Source: JAUIET01 sp045106985 | GTDB lineage: Bacteria; Pseudomonadota; Gammaproteobacteria; Pseudomonadales; JAUIET01 | Direction of reading: 5' to 3' | DNA: 64,000 bases | NCBI GenBank assembly: GCA_045106985.1 | Contig: JBGCFQ010000010.1 | Location: forward strand, 1-64,000 | Shown here: one piece after another, positions 8,564-18,068 of the stretch | How the letters are laid out: the number at the start of each line of letters is the position of its first letter | Position numbering within the stretch: the first letter of the stretch is position 1 | Position numbers and translations under genes: made by a program | The notes under the pieces: generated by a model | What the model was told of the DNA's origin: nothing | The model's input: only the letters and a program-made list of their open reading frames with translations | The model's database searches: none

Positions 8564-9463
8564 TTATTGAGCTCTTTTATCCGCTAGAACTGCCAACATT
8601 CGGTCAGGGTAGTCAGTGATCAGTCCACTAACGCCCATATCGAGTAAACGTCTCATTTCATCTTGATCATTTATTGTCCACGGCAATACATGCTGACCCT
8701 GGCGATTTGCAGCCTCGGTGCTCTTCGCAGTCACAAGTTCAATTCCGTAAGCCTCTACGGGTACTTCAAGTGCCTTGGCCCTAGGCTGGTAGAAACCCAG
8801 TAAGCCAATCTTTTGATTTAAGAAAAAGCCCAGCGTTTCGGAAAACGAAGTGCCTGTTGCGACCATAGGGCAATGTTCGCGAAACTGGATTATTGTTGAC
8901 GCCTTTTCCGAGGCAACGAGAACCTTTGAACTAAATTGATGCTCGATGATCTGCCGACATAACGCTTCTGCAGCTTCCGCACTGTGAGCTTTGATCTCAA
9001 TATTGAATCTTTGTTCTTCGAATTCCTGTAAAACCTCGGACAATTTCGGAATACCAACACCTTCACCGCGAAAACTAGGCAACGCGTCATCGGGAGCATC
9101 ATCTGGTAGCCAGTGATAAGCCGCATCAAGCAGTTGAATTTCGTTCCAAGTCATAGCGTCAACTTTACCTGAGCCATCGGTCGTTCTGTCGACGGTTTCA
9201 TCGTGCAATACAATCAATACATTATCGCTACTTAAACGAACGTCCAGCTCCAGCACGTCGGCGCCTATTCGTGCGGCATGGCGAAAAGCTATCAGCGTGT
9301 TCTCTGGCCTTATGCCAGCGCCACCACGGTGGGCGATCACCAATGGCCGATCACCATCAAAGAAAGGGTGTGGTGGCATAGCTTGCTTGGAGTACGAACG
9401 CAAACCCAGAATAAGCGTGATCAGCACGATAACAAGTACCCAGCGGCGAGACGATTTTTCCAA
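8564..9463 (-). CDS. Glycerophosphodiester phosphodiesterase, membrane-anchored
   Basis: The 299-residue protein starts with a basic stretch and one hydrophobic helix (WVLVIVLITLILGL), probably an anchor facing the periplasm. A GDPD catalytic domain follows: VIAHRGGAGIRPENTL (HRG...PENT), LELDVRLSSDNVLIVLHDETVDRTT (E-x-D and the catalytic HD), and LITDYPDRM at the C-terminus. The family hydrolyses glycerophosphodiesters to glycerol-3-phosphate and an alcohol. The gene stands alone between pip and the RND exporter, with about 80 bp before the latter's end. Confidence 0.9.
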   Translation of the reverse strand: MEKSSRRWVLVIVLITLILGLRSYSKQAMPPHPFFDGDRPLVIAHRGGAGIRPENTLIAFRHAARIGADVLELDVRLSSDNVLIVLHDETVDRTTDGSGKVDAMTWNEIQLLDAAYHWLPDDAPDDALPSFRGEGVGIPKLSEVLQEFEEQRFNIEIKAHSAEAAEALCRQIIEHQFSSKVLVASEKASTIIQFREHCPMVATGTSFSETLGFFLNQKIGLLGFYQPRAKALEVPVEAYGIELVTAKSTEAANRQGQHVLPWTINDQDEMRRLLDMGVSGLITDYPDRMLAVLADKRAQ

Positions 9464-9544
9464 TGGTAGGCCTGTGTTCCCTTAGCAATTTCTACGACCC
9501 TGGCAAAATCAGTTCTTTACCAGGATTAAGCAACCTTCAGTGTA

Positions 9545-11950
9545 TCAACTCTTCTCAGCCAGTAGCTCGAACTCTGGGCCAAAGGCCTTGAAGCGGACTA
9601 TAAGTACTGGCAACAAAAATAGGTCTGCAAGCAAGGCCGTCAGTATCGCCGATATAAGCAGAGAACCAAAACTGGCCATTACGGCTAACTCTGACCCGAA
9701 ATGAGTGGCGAAAGTAACCGCCAGTATAATCGTGGTAATGACCAGTGCCTGACCCACACCTGAAAGCGCCGCGCGCATCGCTTCCTCGTAGTTGCCACAA
9801 CGGAAAAACTCCTGGCGCATGCGCGTAACCAAATGAACGGTATCATCCACCGCTATACCGATCGCGATAGTGGCGATCATCATACGAATATAATCCAGAT
9901 TAATACCCGCCCAGCCCATGTAACCCATGGTAAGAAATATCGGGCCGAGGTTGGGAATCATTGCAAGCGAGCCGACCTTCAGCGATCTGAAGATGACGCA
10001 CATTAGTACGAAAATCATAACGAACACCAGCAAATAGCCCTGCGTAAAACTCGACGATATATAATCCGCCAAGCGAACCCACAACAAACCAACGCCGCTG
10101 GGCTCAACGCGCAGCCGTGCTTCTAACGGTCCAACATGTTCGTCCAAATAAGCCTGCAGCTCATCGAAGAGTAAGCGTATCTCTGTTGATCCAGACATGG
10201 TCACTCGAAGATCGACAACAGCTCGGGAAAAGTCACTGGTTAGATACTCTTCCAGCTGGTCGCCACCCGACAATTCATACAACAATAGATACTGCGCTAT
10301 CAACTCTTGGTCGTCAGGCAAGCGATAGTAGTCAGGGTTGTCACCATGGAATGTGCGGTTCAGGTCTTTCAAGGTGTCCACAATTGACAGCGACTTGTGC
10401 ACCAATTCGCGCTGCTCGGCAAAGCGTTGAAATTGCTCAACAACTCGCAAGTTTTCAGGCGACTTCATGCCATCTTCACCGGCTTCGAACACATACACCA
10501 GACTTAACATGCCACCCATGTTCTGTTCTGCATACTCAGTGTCTTGGCGAATTTTTAAATGTGGCTTGAAATCAGTAAGAAAACTGAAATCTACGCGTAG
10601 CTGTGCAACACCCGCGATGCCGGCAAAAACAAGAAAAATTGAGGCCGCATAAACGAGCGCAGGCCTGTTTACATTAATGTCGGCGACCCAATGCAGGCCG
10701 CGGCTCAGCCACAGATGATCAACCTTCCACTTTCTTGCCTTTTCACCGCCGAATGAGAGCAAGCTTAGCAAAAGTGTAACTGTTAGAATGTAAGTGAACA
10801 CCACGCCAATCGCGCCATAGATTGATACGTGTGAAATGCCCTTTAAGTCAGACCCTGCCATTGCGAGAAAGCCAACCGCGGTCGACAGTGCGGCCAACAA
10901 ACAGGGGTTACCTACCAATTCCATCGTTTCACGCAGGGCATCGCGTCGTGCGAGGCCGTGGCTTCGGGCCAATTGAAACTCCGACAATAGATGCACCGAC
11001 TGAGCCACACCGATGGCAATCAAAAGATTGGGAATCATTGAAAACATCAGGTCAACGTCCCAGCCCAACAGGGCCATCGCAGCCACTGTCATCAATAGTG
11101 CGATCAATACGACAGCTAAAGGGCCCAGCAAGGCCAGCAGTCCACCACGCAACAGTACCAGGCCAAGTACCATGATAATAAGCACACTGTATGTGAGCTG
11201 CTTAACCGGTTCAGTAAAGGCGATGGTGTTATAAATAGCGTTTAGTTCAACGTCGCCAACGTTGTAGAAATTCAACTCACTGTATTGCGGACGTTCAAGT
11301 ATCTCGCGAATAATCGCACCGCTTGCCTGCGGATAAAGATTTTCCAGCCCGTCCCCACCTTCGGGATCAAAGCGTATTTGGTCGGTCGGGTCGGTGGCAG
11401 ACCTGGACATTTCAAGTATGATGGCGGCGTGGCGACCGTCGGCAGACACTATATTATTAATATAGATATCTTTGCTGAGTATGATGTTTCGAAGCTTCAA
11501 CAGTTCTTCTTGAGTTTCGGGAAAGTCATGCAGAATTTCACGAACAAGAATATCGTCACCGTCTGACTGCATAAATTCAGACGAACTTAGGCTGCTCACA
11601 TCTTTCACGAAGGGCACTTCACGCTCTAATGAACGACTTAACTCGGCGACACTGCGCATAACATTCAGATCGAAAACGCCGTGCTCTGCTGTTGGAGCCG
11701 TATAGAGAATGTAAGCGATTTCATCAGAGCCGAAGTCGGCGCGAAAATCGTAGTAATTCTTATAAGTAGGATCTTCTGGATCAAAGAATGAATCCAACGA
11801 TGCATCTGCGCCAACCCCCGCAGCTATCCACGCCGCAAGCACTGTCGTAAGCATGGTGCTTATCAATACCGAAAGACGGTGATCGTGCACCCAGACGGCG
11901 AAGTCCCCAAACGCGATAGAACTGCGCGCTAGATAATCACGTGGAGCCAT
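9545..11950 (-). CDS. RND-superfamily exporter (MMPL/HpnN-like)
   Basis: This 801-residue membrane protein has the RND repeat in duplicate: one membrane helix, a large periplasmic domain, then five more helices, and the same again. Landmarks are AAGVGADASLDSFFDPEDPTY after the first helix, IGVAQSVHLL in the first half, and AIGIAVDDTVHL with its buried acidic pair in the second half. At about 800 residues it belongs with the MMPL/'predicted exporter' group of roughly that size, some of which move hydrophobic lipids, and not with the approximately 1,000-residue AcrB drug pumps. No membrane-fusion or outer-membrane partner is encoded nearby. Substrate unknown. Confidence 0.88.
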   Translation of the reverse strand: MAPRDYLARSSIAFGDFAVWVHDHRLSVLISTMLTTVLAAWIAAGVGADASLDSFFDPEDPTYKNYYDFRADFGSDEIAYILYTAPTAEHGVFDLNVMRSVAELSRSLEREVPFVKDVSSLSSSEFMQSDGDDILVREILHDFPETQEELLKLRNIILSKDIYINNIVSADGRHAAIILEMSRSATDPTDQIRFDPEGGDGLENLYPQASGAIIREILERPQYSELNFYNVGDVELNAIYNTIAFTEPVKQLTYSVLIIMVLGLVLLRGGLLALLGPLAVVLIALLMTVAAMALLGWDVDLMFSMIPNLLIAIGVAQSVHLLSEFQLARSHGLARRDALRETMELVGNPCLLAALSTAVGFLAMAGSDLKGISHVSIYGAIGVVFTYILTVTLLLSLLSFGGEKARKWKVDHLWLSRGLHWVADINVNRPALVYAASIFLVFAGIAGVAQLRVDFSFLTDFKPHLKIRQDTEYAEQNMGGMLSLVYVFEAGEDGMKSPENLRVVEQFQRFAEQRELVHKSLSIVDTLKDLNRTFHGDNPDYYRLPDDQELIAQYLLLYELSGGDQLEEYLTSDFSRAVVDLRVTMSGSTEIRLLFDELQAYLDEHVGPLEARLRVEPSGVGLLWVRLADYISSSFTQGYLLVFVMIFVLMCVIFRSLKVGSLAMIPNLGPIFLTMGYMGWAGINLDYIRMMIATIAIGIAVDDTVHLVTRMRQEFFRCGNYEEAMRAALSGVGQALVITTIILAVTFATHFGSELAVMASFGSLLISAILTALLADLFLLPVLIVRFKAFGPEFELLAEKS

Positions 11951-12022
11951 AAATTGCCTTTATCTTTAGCCGTGGTTGGTTTTTAGAGGCCAGTGTAGAT
12001 TTACCTGGCGGTTCCCGGCCAC

Positions 12023-12217
12023 TTACAGTGCCTTCACTTTTTCTTTCCCGCATCGCGAACAGCGAAAAAGCGTCACCAGCTTGCCCTTCTTTGAGTCGAA
12101 CTGCCGTTCTTTGACCGTTTGCCAGTCGTGATGACCATTTCCACACAAGGTGCCACCCTTGGCTTTTTTTTGCCGCAGCTGGCTCGCTTTTTTCTTGAAC
12201 GAAATTATCTCTGCCAT
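12023..12217 (-). CDS. Small conserved zinc-ribbon-like protein
   Basis: This is a 64-residue basic protein. It has an N-terminal lysine/glutamine-rich helix (FKKKASQLRQKKAKGG), then CGNGHHDW and, near the end, FRCSRCGKEK. The cysteines and histidines (C-x3-HH and CxxC) could bind one zinc ion. I recall similar short proteins in marine gammaproteobacteria but no function for them. It lies 20 bp downstream of the DNA glycosylase gene on the same strand, so the two may be co-transcribed. A role in nucleic-acid binding is only a guess from the charge and the zinc motif. Confidence 0.75.
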   Translation of the reverse strand: MAEIISFKKKASQLRQKKAKGGTLCGNGHHDWQTVKERQFDSKKGKLVTLFRCSRCGKEKVKAL

Positions 12218-12237
12218 TCTTCTCTAGCCTGCACCGC

Positions 12238-12879
12238 TCAGGTTGGCGCGCCTCGATAATAGTGCCACAAGAACAAGCTGCCTGCGGTTCGGTGAGGCGC
12301 CCAGTGGGCGACTATTTCTCTCGCTTCTTTGCCTGTTGGTCGTTCCCTAAGCCCTTTCAAGCGTTGCAAAGCGATGAGTAAGGCCAGGTCGTCAGCGGCG
12401 AAGATATCCTTGCGCTGCAACGAGAACATCAAATAAATTTCTGCGCTCCAATTGCCAAAACCGCGCTGCGCCACGATGTGTGCAATAGCGTCTTCGTCGC
12501 TCATCTCAGGTAGCTGATCCGGACAAAAAGTTCCTTCCAGAATGCTAGCGGCCAGGCCTTGGGCGTATTCTACTTTGCGTCCAGATAGCCCAGCGGCGCG
12601 CAGTTTCTCAGGTTTGCAGTGCGCAATGGTCTTCGGCTCCATGGTCGGAAACGCGAGACATACCTTGTTCCATATACTTGCAGCCGCCTCGGTTGATACT
12701 TGCTGGCTGACAATAATCGACAAGAAGGTGGCAAAACCTCGATCGCGTAGCCGCGGTTCGGGAAAACCACATAATTCAACACCCGCTGCAACATGCTCAT
12801 CCACTGTCGCTATTGCCCGAATATGCCGCTTTAGCCGGCGCCTGGCGTTTATTTGATCTTTGTTAGTCAGTGATGTCAT
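12238..12879 (-). CDS. HhH-GPD DNA glycosylase (AlkA-like, 3-methyladenine DNA glycosylase II family)
   Basis: The 213-residue protein corresponds to the HhH-GPD core without the N-terminal AlkA domain. The sequence RGFGNWSAEIYLMFSLQRKDIFAADDLAL includes the helix-hairpin-helix and the Gly/Pro/Asp-type loop; the Asp in AADDL is the expected catalytic residue. FLSIIVSQQVSTEAA is the typical first conserved helix. Family members excise alkylated bases such as 3-methyladenine. A small zinc-ribbon gene follows on the same strand. Confidence 0.88.
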   Translation of the reverse strand: MTSLTNKDQINARRRLKRHIRAIATVDEHVAAGVELCGFPEPRLRDRGFATFLSIIVSQQVSTEAAASIWNKVCLAFPTMEPKTIAHCKPEKLRAAGLSGRKVEYAQGLAASILEGTFCPDQLPEMSDEDAIAHIVAQRGFGNWSAEIYLMFSLQRKDIFAADDLALLIALQRLKGLRERPTGKEAREIVAHWAPHRTAGSLFLWHYYRGAPT

Positions 12880-13031
12880 TCGCGCACTTTATAGAATATG
12901 CTGCGGCCTGTCCCCTCTGAGTTCAGCCTAGTGCGCTTGTGAGACGGTTCTTTGGAGCTCTGATCCACGACGAACCGCTTATCGGTATTCGAGTGCCCGT
13001 TGGTCAATCATTCACACTGATTGCTGCCCGA

Positions 13032-13050
13032 ATTTTGATCTGATCAAAAT
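13032..13050. promoter_or_regulatory. Perfect 9-1-9 palindrome, possible operator
   Basis: ATTTTGATC, one T, then GATCAAAAT forms a perfect inverted repeat in the 296-bp gap between the glycosylase gene and the PAP2 gene. It lies about 126 bp before the PAP2 start. The arms resemble FNR half-sites (TTGAT/ATCAA), but the spacer is 3 bp and not the 4 bp FNR needs, so FNR is unlikely. Nothing else recognisable was seen in this gap. Confidence 0.35.
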
Positions 13051-13175
13051 GCAAGCTAACCTTAATATTAACAGAAGCAAAAAGGATCTTAGGTCTACCG
13101 CTGTTCTGACAACACGTAGGAAACGCTCACTACGCTGTAACACGACGGTCACATTGACCAATTACTATTCATATT

Positions 13176-13718
13176 ATGGCCATTGCAATACCAAACTTGC
13201 TGCAGCACATACACAATTGGGACGTAGATGTCTTTCAGCGATGGCAGGTGCGCACCAATAGAGCCCAGATTATGCGCTTTGCACGCAAGGTCTCGAGCAC
13301 GGCTGACGGCTGGCCTTACCCCTTGTTTGGCATTGTCTATTTCCTGTTGGAACCGGTAACCGGCGCTTTCTTATGCATGGCGCTAGGCTGGGCCTACCTT
13401 GTGGAACGTTGCTGCTACCTGTTAATGAAGAAAAGCTTCAAACGGAGACGACCCCCAGCTGCAATTCCCAACTTTCGAAGCGTTATCATCGCGTCTGACG
13501 AATTCAGCTTCCCATCCGGGCACACCTCTGGGGCCTTTGTTTTTGTCACAACGTGCTATCTGATTTTCGGCCCAATTGTGCTGCCCGCTTACCTCTGGGC
13601 CGGAATGGTCGCGCTTTCTAGAATCAGCCTCGGCGTGCACTTTCCGACAGACACAGTGATGGGCGCCATCATGGGTTCGTCTATCGCCATGTTTAGCTAC
13701 TACTTCCTGGTCGCCTAA
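13176..13718 (+). CDS. PAP2-family membrane phosphatase
   Basis: The 180-residue protein has several hydrophobic segments and the three-part PAP2 phosphatase signature: KKSFKRRRPP (KxxxxxxRP), SFPSGHTSGAF (PSGH), and SRISLGVHFPTDTVMGAIMG (SRxxxxxHxxxD). All catalytic residues are present. Such enzymes dephosphorylate lipid phosphates, for instance phosphatidylglycerol phosphate or undecaprenyl pyrophosphate, at the inner membrane with the active site facing the periplasm. The substrate cannot be told from sequence. It is an isolated gene, and the palindrome at 13032-13050 may regulate it. Confidence 0.9.
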   Translation: MAIAIPNLLQHIHNWDVDVFQRWQVRTNRAQIMRFARKVSSTADGWPYPLFGIVYFLLEPVTGAFLCMALGWAYLVERCCYLLMKKSFKRRRPPAAIPNFRSVIIASDEFSFPSGHTSGAFVFVTTCYLIFGPIVLPAYLWAGMVALSRISLGVHFPTDTVMGAIMGSSIAMFSYYFLVA

Positions 13719-13925
13719 GCGCGAATAGCGCAACGTAGTATCATCTAAGTCAGGCTGTCGCATACATATGCACCCTCTCGGGATTCGGTACTAAAAACGT
13801 AAACAAACGCTAAACCATCAAGCACTTCCTCTTGACCCTTGCATTCGGTTTATAATCAGCCAATCTGGGCAGTGTAAACTGGCCTTTCAATAACATCTTT
13901 GCTTCACACCGCAGGAGCCTTTGCC

Positions 13926-15488
13926 ATGAGCCAAATCAGACACGCCGCATCTCTTTTCGTTCTGCTGTTGTGCATAAGCGCTTGCGGTGTAAACCCGGTC
14001 ACGGGCGAGCGCGAGTTGCAGTGGATATCGACAGCACAGGAAATAAATATTGGTAAACAGAACTATTTGCCAGCCAGACAGGTGCAAGGTGGTGACTATG
14101 TTGTTGACCGTGATGTTACGCGTTACGTCGAGGGTGTAATGCTTCGTGTTGCGGCAGCTTCCGAGAAAGTGAACGTTGATCAAAATCGTAAGTTACCGTA
14201 CGAAATAGAAGTGCTTAACAGCTCTGTGCCCAACGCGTGGGCTATGCCCGGTGGAAAGATGGCAATAAACCGCGGCTTACTCACCGAGCTTAATAGCGAA
14301 GCCGAGCTTGCCGCAGTGCTAGGTCATGAAATTGTGCACGCAGCGGCTCGCCACGGAGCAAAGTCTCAAGAACGAGGCATGCTGTTGCAGGGTGGCTTAC
14401 TCGCCACACAAATAGCCTCCGCTAGCAATCGCTATGGCAATTTGATAGCGGGTGGCGCCATGGTTGGTGCGCAACTGGTTACCACTAAGTATGGGCGCAG
14501 CGCTGAATTACAGTCAGACCTATATGGTATGCAATACATGGTTGCCGCAGGTTACAACCCTCAGGCGGCTGTTGATTTGCAACAAACTTTTGTGCGCTTA
14601 TCCGAAGGCCGTCAAAGCAATTGGCTGGACGGCCTATTTGCCTCACACCCTCCGTCGGCCGAGCGGGTTGCACGCAACCGTGAAACAGCCGCGCGCCTCG
14701 GTGGCAGCGATCTCGAATATGGAAAAGAAAGCTATAAGCGCGCCATCAGCACTTTGTTGCGAGATGCAGACGCTTACGCCGCGCACGATAAAGCGTTGAA
14801 AGCAGCCAAAGAAAAAGACCTGAAAACAGCCTACGCCGAGGTTGAAAAAGCCATTCGCCTGCAGCCACGCGAACCGAAGTTTTACGGGCTAAAAGGTGAC
14901 CTTGCAGCGGGTGACAAGAAGTTCAAAACGGCCATTACCCAGTATGACAAAGCGATCAACTTGTACCCTGAGTATTTTGCATTTCATTTACACAAAGGGT
15001 ATGCAAAGCAGGAGTTAGGCGACAAGAGAGGAGCTAAATCATCCTTTGAGAAAAGTAATTCAATTCTGCCAACACCAAACGCACAAAAGGCCTTAGGTGA
15101 TCTTGCGCTGGCCGGTGGTGATCGCGAAACAGCACTTAAGTACTTTTCCTCCGCTGCACGCTCAAACTCACCGGTGGGCCAACAAGCATTGAGCTCAATG
15201 ACACGATTGGAGCTGCCCAGCAATCCTTCCAAGTACATTAAAACTCAGCTAGGCCTTAGTAACGACAATAAAGTGCTGATCCAAGTTCTCAATCAAGCAC
15301 CTGTCAGCGTGCGCGATATTCAAATCATTACAGCTTACTTTGACGCGAACGGAAACCAAGTATCCAGAACGCAAACCTTACGGGTAGGCAAAGCCTTAAA
15401 GCCCGGTGAGCGAACGGTAATTACCACCCGCATCTCAGACACATCTGGACTCAAAGCTCAGGTGAGCAAGGCGTCGGTCGCCGAGTAA
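13926..15488 (+). CDS. M48 zinc metalloprotease-TPR lipoprotein (BepA-like)
   Basis: From the ATG at 13926, preceded by AGGAG at 13913-13917, the 520-residue product starts with a lipoprotein signal (LFVLLLCISAC). A longer frame reaches back to 13899 but would spoil the signal peptide. The zinc site is GHEIVHAAARHG (HExxH, about residues 134-138), with the third ligand in SAELQSDLYG. From about residue 270 TPR-like repeats follow, and the last ~100 residues form an extra beta-type domain. The closest analogue is BepA, which guards outer-membrane protein assembly, but the C-terminal extension differs, so the substrate is uncertain. Probably anchored in the outer membrane. Confidence 0.88.
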   Translation: MSQIRHAASLFVLLLCISACGVNPVTGERELQWISTAQEINIGKQNYLPARQVQGGDYVVDRDVTRYVEGVMLRVAAASEKVNVDQNRKLPYEIEVLNSSVPNAWAMPGGKMAINRGLLTELNSEAELAAVLGHEIVHAAARHGAKSQERGMLLQGGLLATQIASASNRYGNLIAGGAMVGAQLVTTKYGRSAELQSDLYGMQYMVAAGYNPQAAVDLQQTFVRLSEGRQSNWLDGLFASHPPSAERVARNRETAARLGGSDLEYGKESYKRAISTLLRDADAYAAHDKALKAAKEKDLKTAYAEVEKAIRLQPREPKFYGLKGDLAAGDKKFKTAITQYDKAINLYPEYFAFHLHKGYAKQELGDKRGAKSSFEKSNSILPTPNAQKALGDLALAGGDRETALKYFSSAARSNSPVGQQALSSMTRLELPSNPSKYIKTQLGLSNDNKVLIQVLNQAPVSVRDIQIITAYFDANGNQVSRTQTLRVGKALKPGERTVITTRISDTSGLKAQVSKASVAE

Positions 15489-15680
15489 GCACGCCAATGC
15501 CAACAACACATGCAGTCTAAAACTCGAGCAAATGTAACAGCAGATTAAAACGTTAACCAATGCTCGTTTCCACATTGGTGACTATTGCGCTGGCAGCTAT
15601 GCTGATCATTCAGCTTCGATTCAGTTGCCAGACACTATCTTTGCTAACACTGATTCGAACTATCACTTAAGAAGAGGGCC

Positions 15681-16373
15681 ATGATGAAATTGAAAGCAAC
15701 TGTAGGTTTGATATCCTGTTTAGCGCTGGGCGGATGCGCCACGCAGCCCGATGGCTCGGTCGATCGCAATAACACAGCAATAGGAGCGGCCGTTGGCGCT
15801 GTTGCGGGCGCATTGATAGGCGGTCAAACAGACAACGATGGAAATCGAGATCGCGGTGTTATAACTGGCGCTATTCTAGGTGCCGCTGCCGGTGCTGGCA
15901 TTGGCCACCACATGGACAAGCAGGAGCAAGAATTTCGCGATGAGCTAGCGGCTGAGCAGCGACGCTCTGAGATTGAAATTGAGCGCGTTCGTGACGATTT
16001 ACTGAAACTCACCTTTGAGAATGAAGTGACCTTCGACGTGGACAGCGCATCTATTAAATCACGCTCGCACTCATCGCTATCAAAGGTTGGCGAAGTGATG
16101 CAAAAATATGGCTCAAGTGCTGAAATTGTTGGCCATACGGATTCCACCGGTTCAGAAAGTTACAACCTGCAACTTTCTGAACGGCGAGCAAACAGCGTGA
16201 AAGACTACTTGGTCAGCAACGGCGTTCCAGGCAGCATGCTGAGTTACCGTGGCCGAGGCGAATCTGAGCCTCGAGCTGCAAACGATACGGCCGCTGGCCG
16301 TCAACTGAATCGACGGGTTGAGATGTTTGTACAACCTAGCGATGCGACCCGTAGTAATGTAGTAGGTCGCTAA
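15681..16373 (+). CDS. OmpA-family lipoprotein with glycine zipper (YiaD-like)
   Basis: The 230-residue protein has a lipoprotein signal ending LALGGC. A glycine-zipper region follows (AIGAAVGAVAGALIGG and GAILGAAAGAGIGHHM, about residues 30-78), then a charged linker helix. The OmpA-like peptidoglycan-binding domain (about residues 110-220) shows VTFDVDSASI, VGHTDSTGSESYN, LSERRANSVKDYL and GRQLNRRVEM. It should sit in the outer membrane and bind peptidoglycan non-covalently. GAAGAGGG lies before the tandem ATGs. A strong terminator follows within 20 bp, so it is probably monocistronic. Confidence 0.92.
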   Translation: MMKLKATVGLISCLALGGCATQPDGSVDRNNTAIGAAVGAVAGALIGGQTDNDGNRDRGVITGAILGAAAGAGIGHHMDKQEQEFRDELAAEQRRSEIEIERVRDDLLKLTFENEVTFDVDSASIKSRSHSSLSKVGEVMQKYGSSAEIVGHTDSTGSESYNLQLSERRANSVKDYLVSNGVPGSMLSYRGRGESEPRAANDTAAGRQLNRRVEMFVQPSDATRSNVVGR

Positions 16374-16389
16374 GGCCTAGGCCTTAAGA

Positions 16390-16416
16390 AAAAGCCCGCA
16401 TGCGCGGGCTTTTTTT
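16390..16416. terminator. Rho-independent terminator, probably bidirectional
   Basis: The arms AGCCCGC and GCGGGCT (393-399 and 404-410 of the 16-kb block) form a tight GC hairpin with a T-run on the plus strand and a shorter T-run on the minus strand. It separates the convergent OmpA-lipoprotein and DUF4139 genes and can serve both. Confidence 0.93.
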
Positions 16417-16445
16417 ATGCTCGGTTGTTTTGACCATTATTCCTG

Positions 16446-17909
16446 CTAAAACTTAGTACGCACTGAGTAAGTCAATGTAGTGGAACTTTCGGCTGGCACT
16501 TTGATTGTCCATTCAGCTGTTCCAGCAGCGCGCTTAACATGCGGCCTGCTTTCTTTCAGAATTTTCCAATCACCAGGAACCGGCTCACGCACAATAACAG
16601 TGACTGACTCTTTCTTCGCATTCTTCAATTTTATCGAATAGCTAGAGTCATACTCTGTGTGTGACATAACACGTTCCACTACTTTGAAATTGGTTTGATT
16701 TTTGTCGGCAGTAACATCAAAGGAATCACCTAGCTTAAGACGAACATTCTCTTTGTTAGGCGTGTGATCTACATTGTCTTCACCAACAAACTGCGCATTG
16801 CCTTTTGAGTCTCGCTTGTAAACTCTAACAATCCCCTTCGGCAGCGGAATACCCAGTCCATCTTTCTTGTCGTTATCAAACTGAACAAACACACCCAGCT
16901 TCATCTTCTGACCAATATTGCCGTAGCTCGATTGGTAGTAGTAATTATTGCCCTGTAAAACCAGCTCTTTCTTAACCGGCACCGAACTTGCTGTCAGTAG
17001 AGAGACCTGCTTTTTCTGCTTGTCACTAATGGTGGTAGGCCGGTCCAGCGTGTACAGATGGTACTCGAAAAGACTTTCTTCCGACATACTGGAGTCTGAC
17101 TCCATCATCACCATTCGGTCTCTTTTCTGGGCCATCATTGCCCTTGGTTGCGCACGACTAACCTGATTTACATCGCCCGCTACCAATTGCATCTTTGCAT
17201 TTCGATAACTCGCGCCACTGGTATTATTCAGCGTAACCCAGCCCGTTAAGTCTAAGGAGCTGTCATCCTTATTAAGTTCAGCCACATAGTCGGCCTGCCA
17301 AGAAAGGCCGCCGGTTAGATAACTAAGCTCCAGATCTTTCTTACCTGCCTGAGAATTGTTTAGCTTAATCGCTAAGGTTGGTTCATCACGCAAATTGCTT
17401 GGCACATCGTCGTAAATTATGCGCCCACCAGGATTCGTCTCAATGCGGTCACCAATGCGAAGAACCACGCCACTTTGAGTGCTTAGCACTATCGCATCTT
17501 CTATCTTTTCTTTACCTGTGGCTGGATTAAGAGTGGCAATTCGCACCGAGCGACCCGTGTATTTCTCTAATAATTTTTGCGGGGTCAGAAGATCAAAATC
17601 AAAATTCTGCTCAATCAGTTTCAAACTTCCACTACCAGAGGTATTTCGCAACAAAGCTGTCTCCGGGCGCATTCGAGCACTAACCCCGCGAAAAGCCAGG
17701 TCAAGTTCACCTTTGGGTAACTGCACGCTGCGCTTGTCTTTAACCAACGCCAGGTTTTCATTGTATATGGTAACGGCGACCGCTTGCTGATCGTCAAGCG
17801 ATGTTCTTACTTCGTCACTATCTGCCTGGCTGTATGTGGCACTGCCAAGCGAAAGAAGCGAACTGGCCAATAGGGCCATCGGCTTTTTTGTGCGTGTGTT
17901 TAACTGCAT
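16446..17909 (-). CDS. Secreted DUF4139-domain protein
   Basis: Starting at 17909, where AGGAGAG precedes the ATG at good spacing, the product is 487 residues with a signal peptide (KKPMALLASSLLSLGSATYSQA). A longer frame to 18002 exists but would bury that signal. The body is mostly beta-type. It contains the DUF4139 hallmarks: AVTIYNENLALVKDKR near the N-terminus, LSYLTGGLSWQADYVAEL in the middle, and WTIKVPAESSTTLTYSVRTKF at the end. DUF4139 proteins are widespread in Gram-negative bacteria with no settled function. It stands alone, facing the OmpA lipoprotein. Confidence 0.85.
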   Translation of the reverse strand: MQLNTRTKKPMALLASSLLSLGSATYSQADSDEVRTSLDDQQAVAVTIYNENLALVKDKRSVQLPKGELDLAFRGVSARMRPETALLRNTSGSGSLKLIEQNFDFDLLTPQKLLEKYTGRSVRIATLNPATGKEKIEDAIVLSTQSGVVLRIGDRIETNPGGRIIYDDVPSNLRDEPTLAIKLNNSQAGKKDLELSYLTGGLSWQADYVAELNKDDSSLDLTGWVTLNNTSGASYRNAKMQLVAGDVNQVSRAQPRAMMAQKRDRMVMMESDSSMSEESLFEYHLYTLDRPTTISDKQKKQVSLLTASSVPVKKELVLQGNNYYYQSSYGNIGQKMKLGVFVQFDNDKKDGLGIPLPKGIVRVYKRDSKGNAQFVGEDNVDHTPNKENVRLKLGDSFDVTADKNQTNFKVVERVMSHTEYDSSYSIKLKNAKKESVTVIVREPVPGDWKILKESRPHVKRAAGTAEWTIKVPAESSTTLTYSVRTKF

Positions 17910-18068
17910 GGATCTCTCCTTTGAGTGGTTTCCTGTAGTTAAACGCAGCATATCGGAAAAAGGGGTTAAAAGAGGGTAAAGGCGAGCAAAAAATGTAAGC
18001 AAAGCTTGCAGGACATGTTTAGCTCTTGTGCCCGTACTCGTTCTTCCGAACCTGAAAACGACTTTTGG

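Noticed and set aside
13032..13050. FNR-binding site
   Set aside because: The half-sites match, but the spacer is 3 bp where FNR requires 4, so only an unspecified operator is claimed.
13832..13856. Sigma-70 promoter for the M48 lipoprotein gene (TTGACC and TATAAT)
   Set aside because: The two hexamers are each good but only 13 bp apart, too short for a normal promoter. The TATAAT may still be used with another upstream element.
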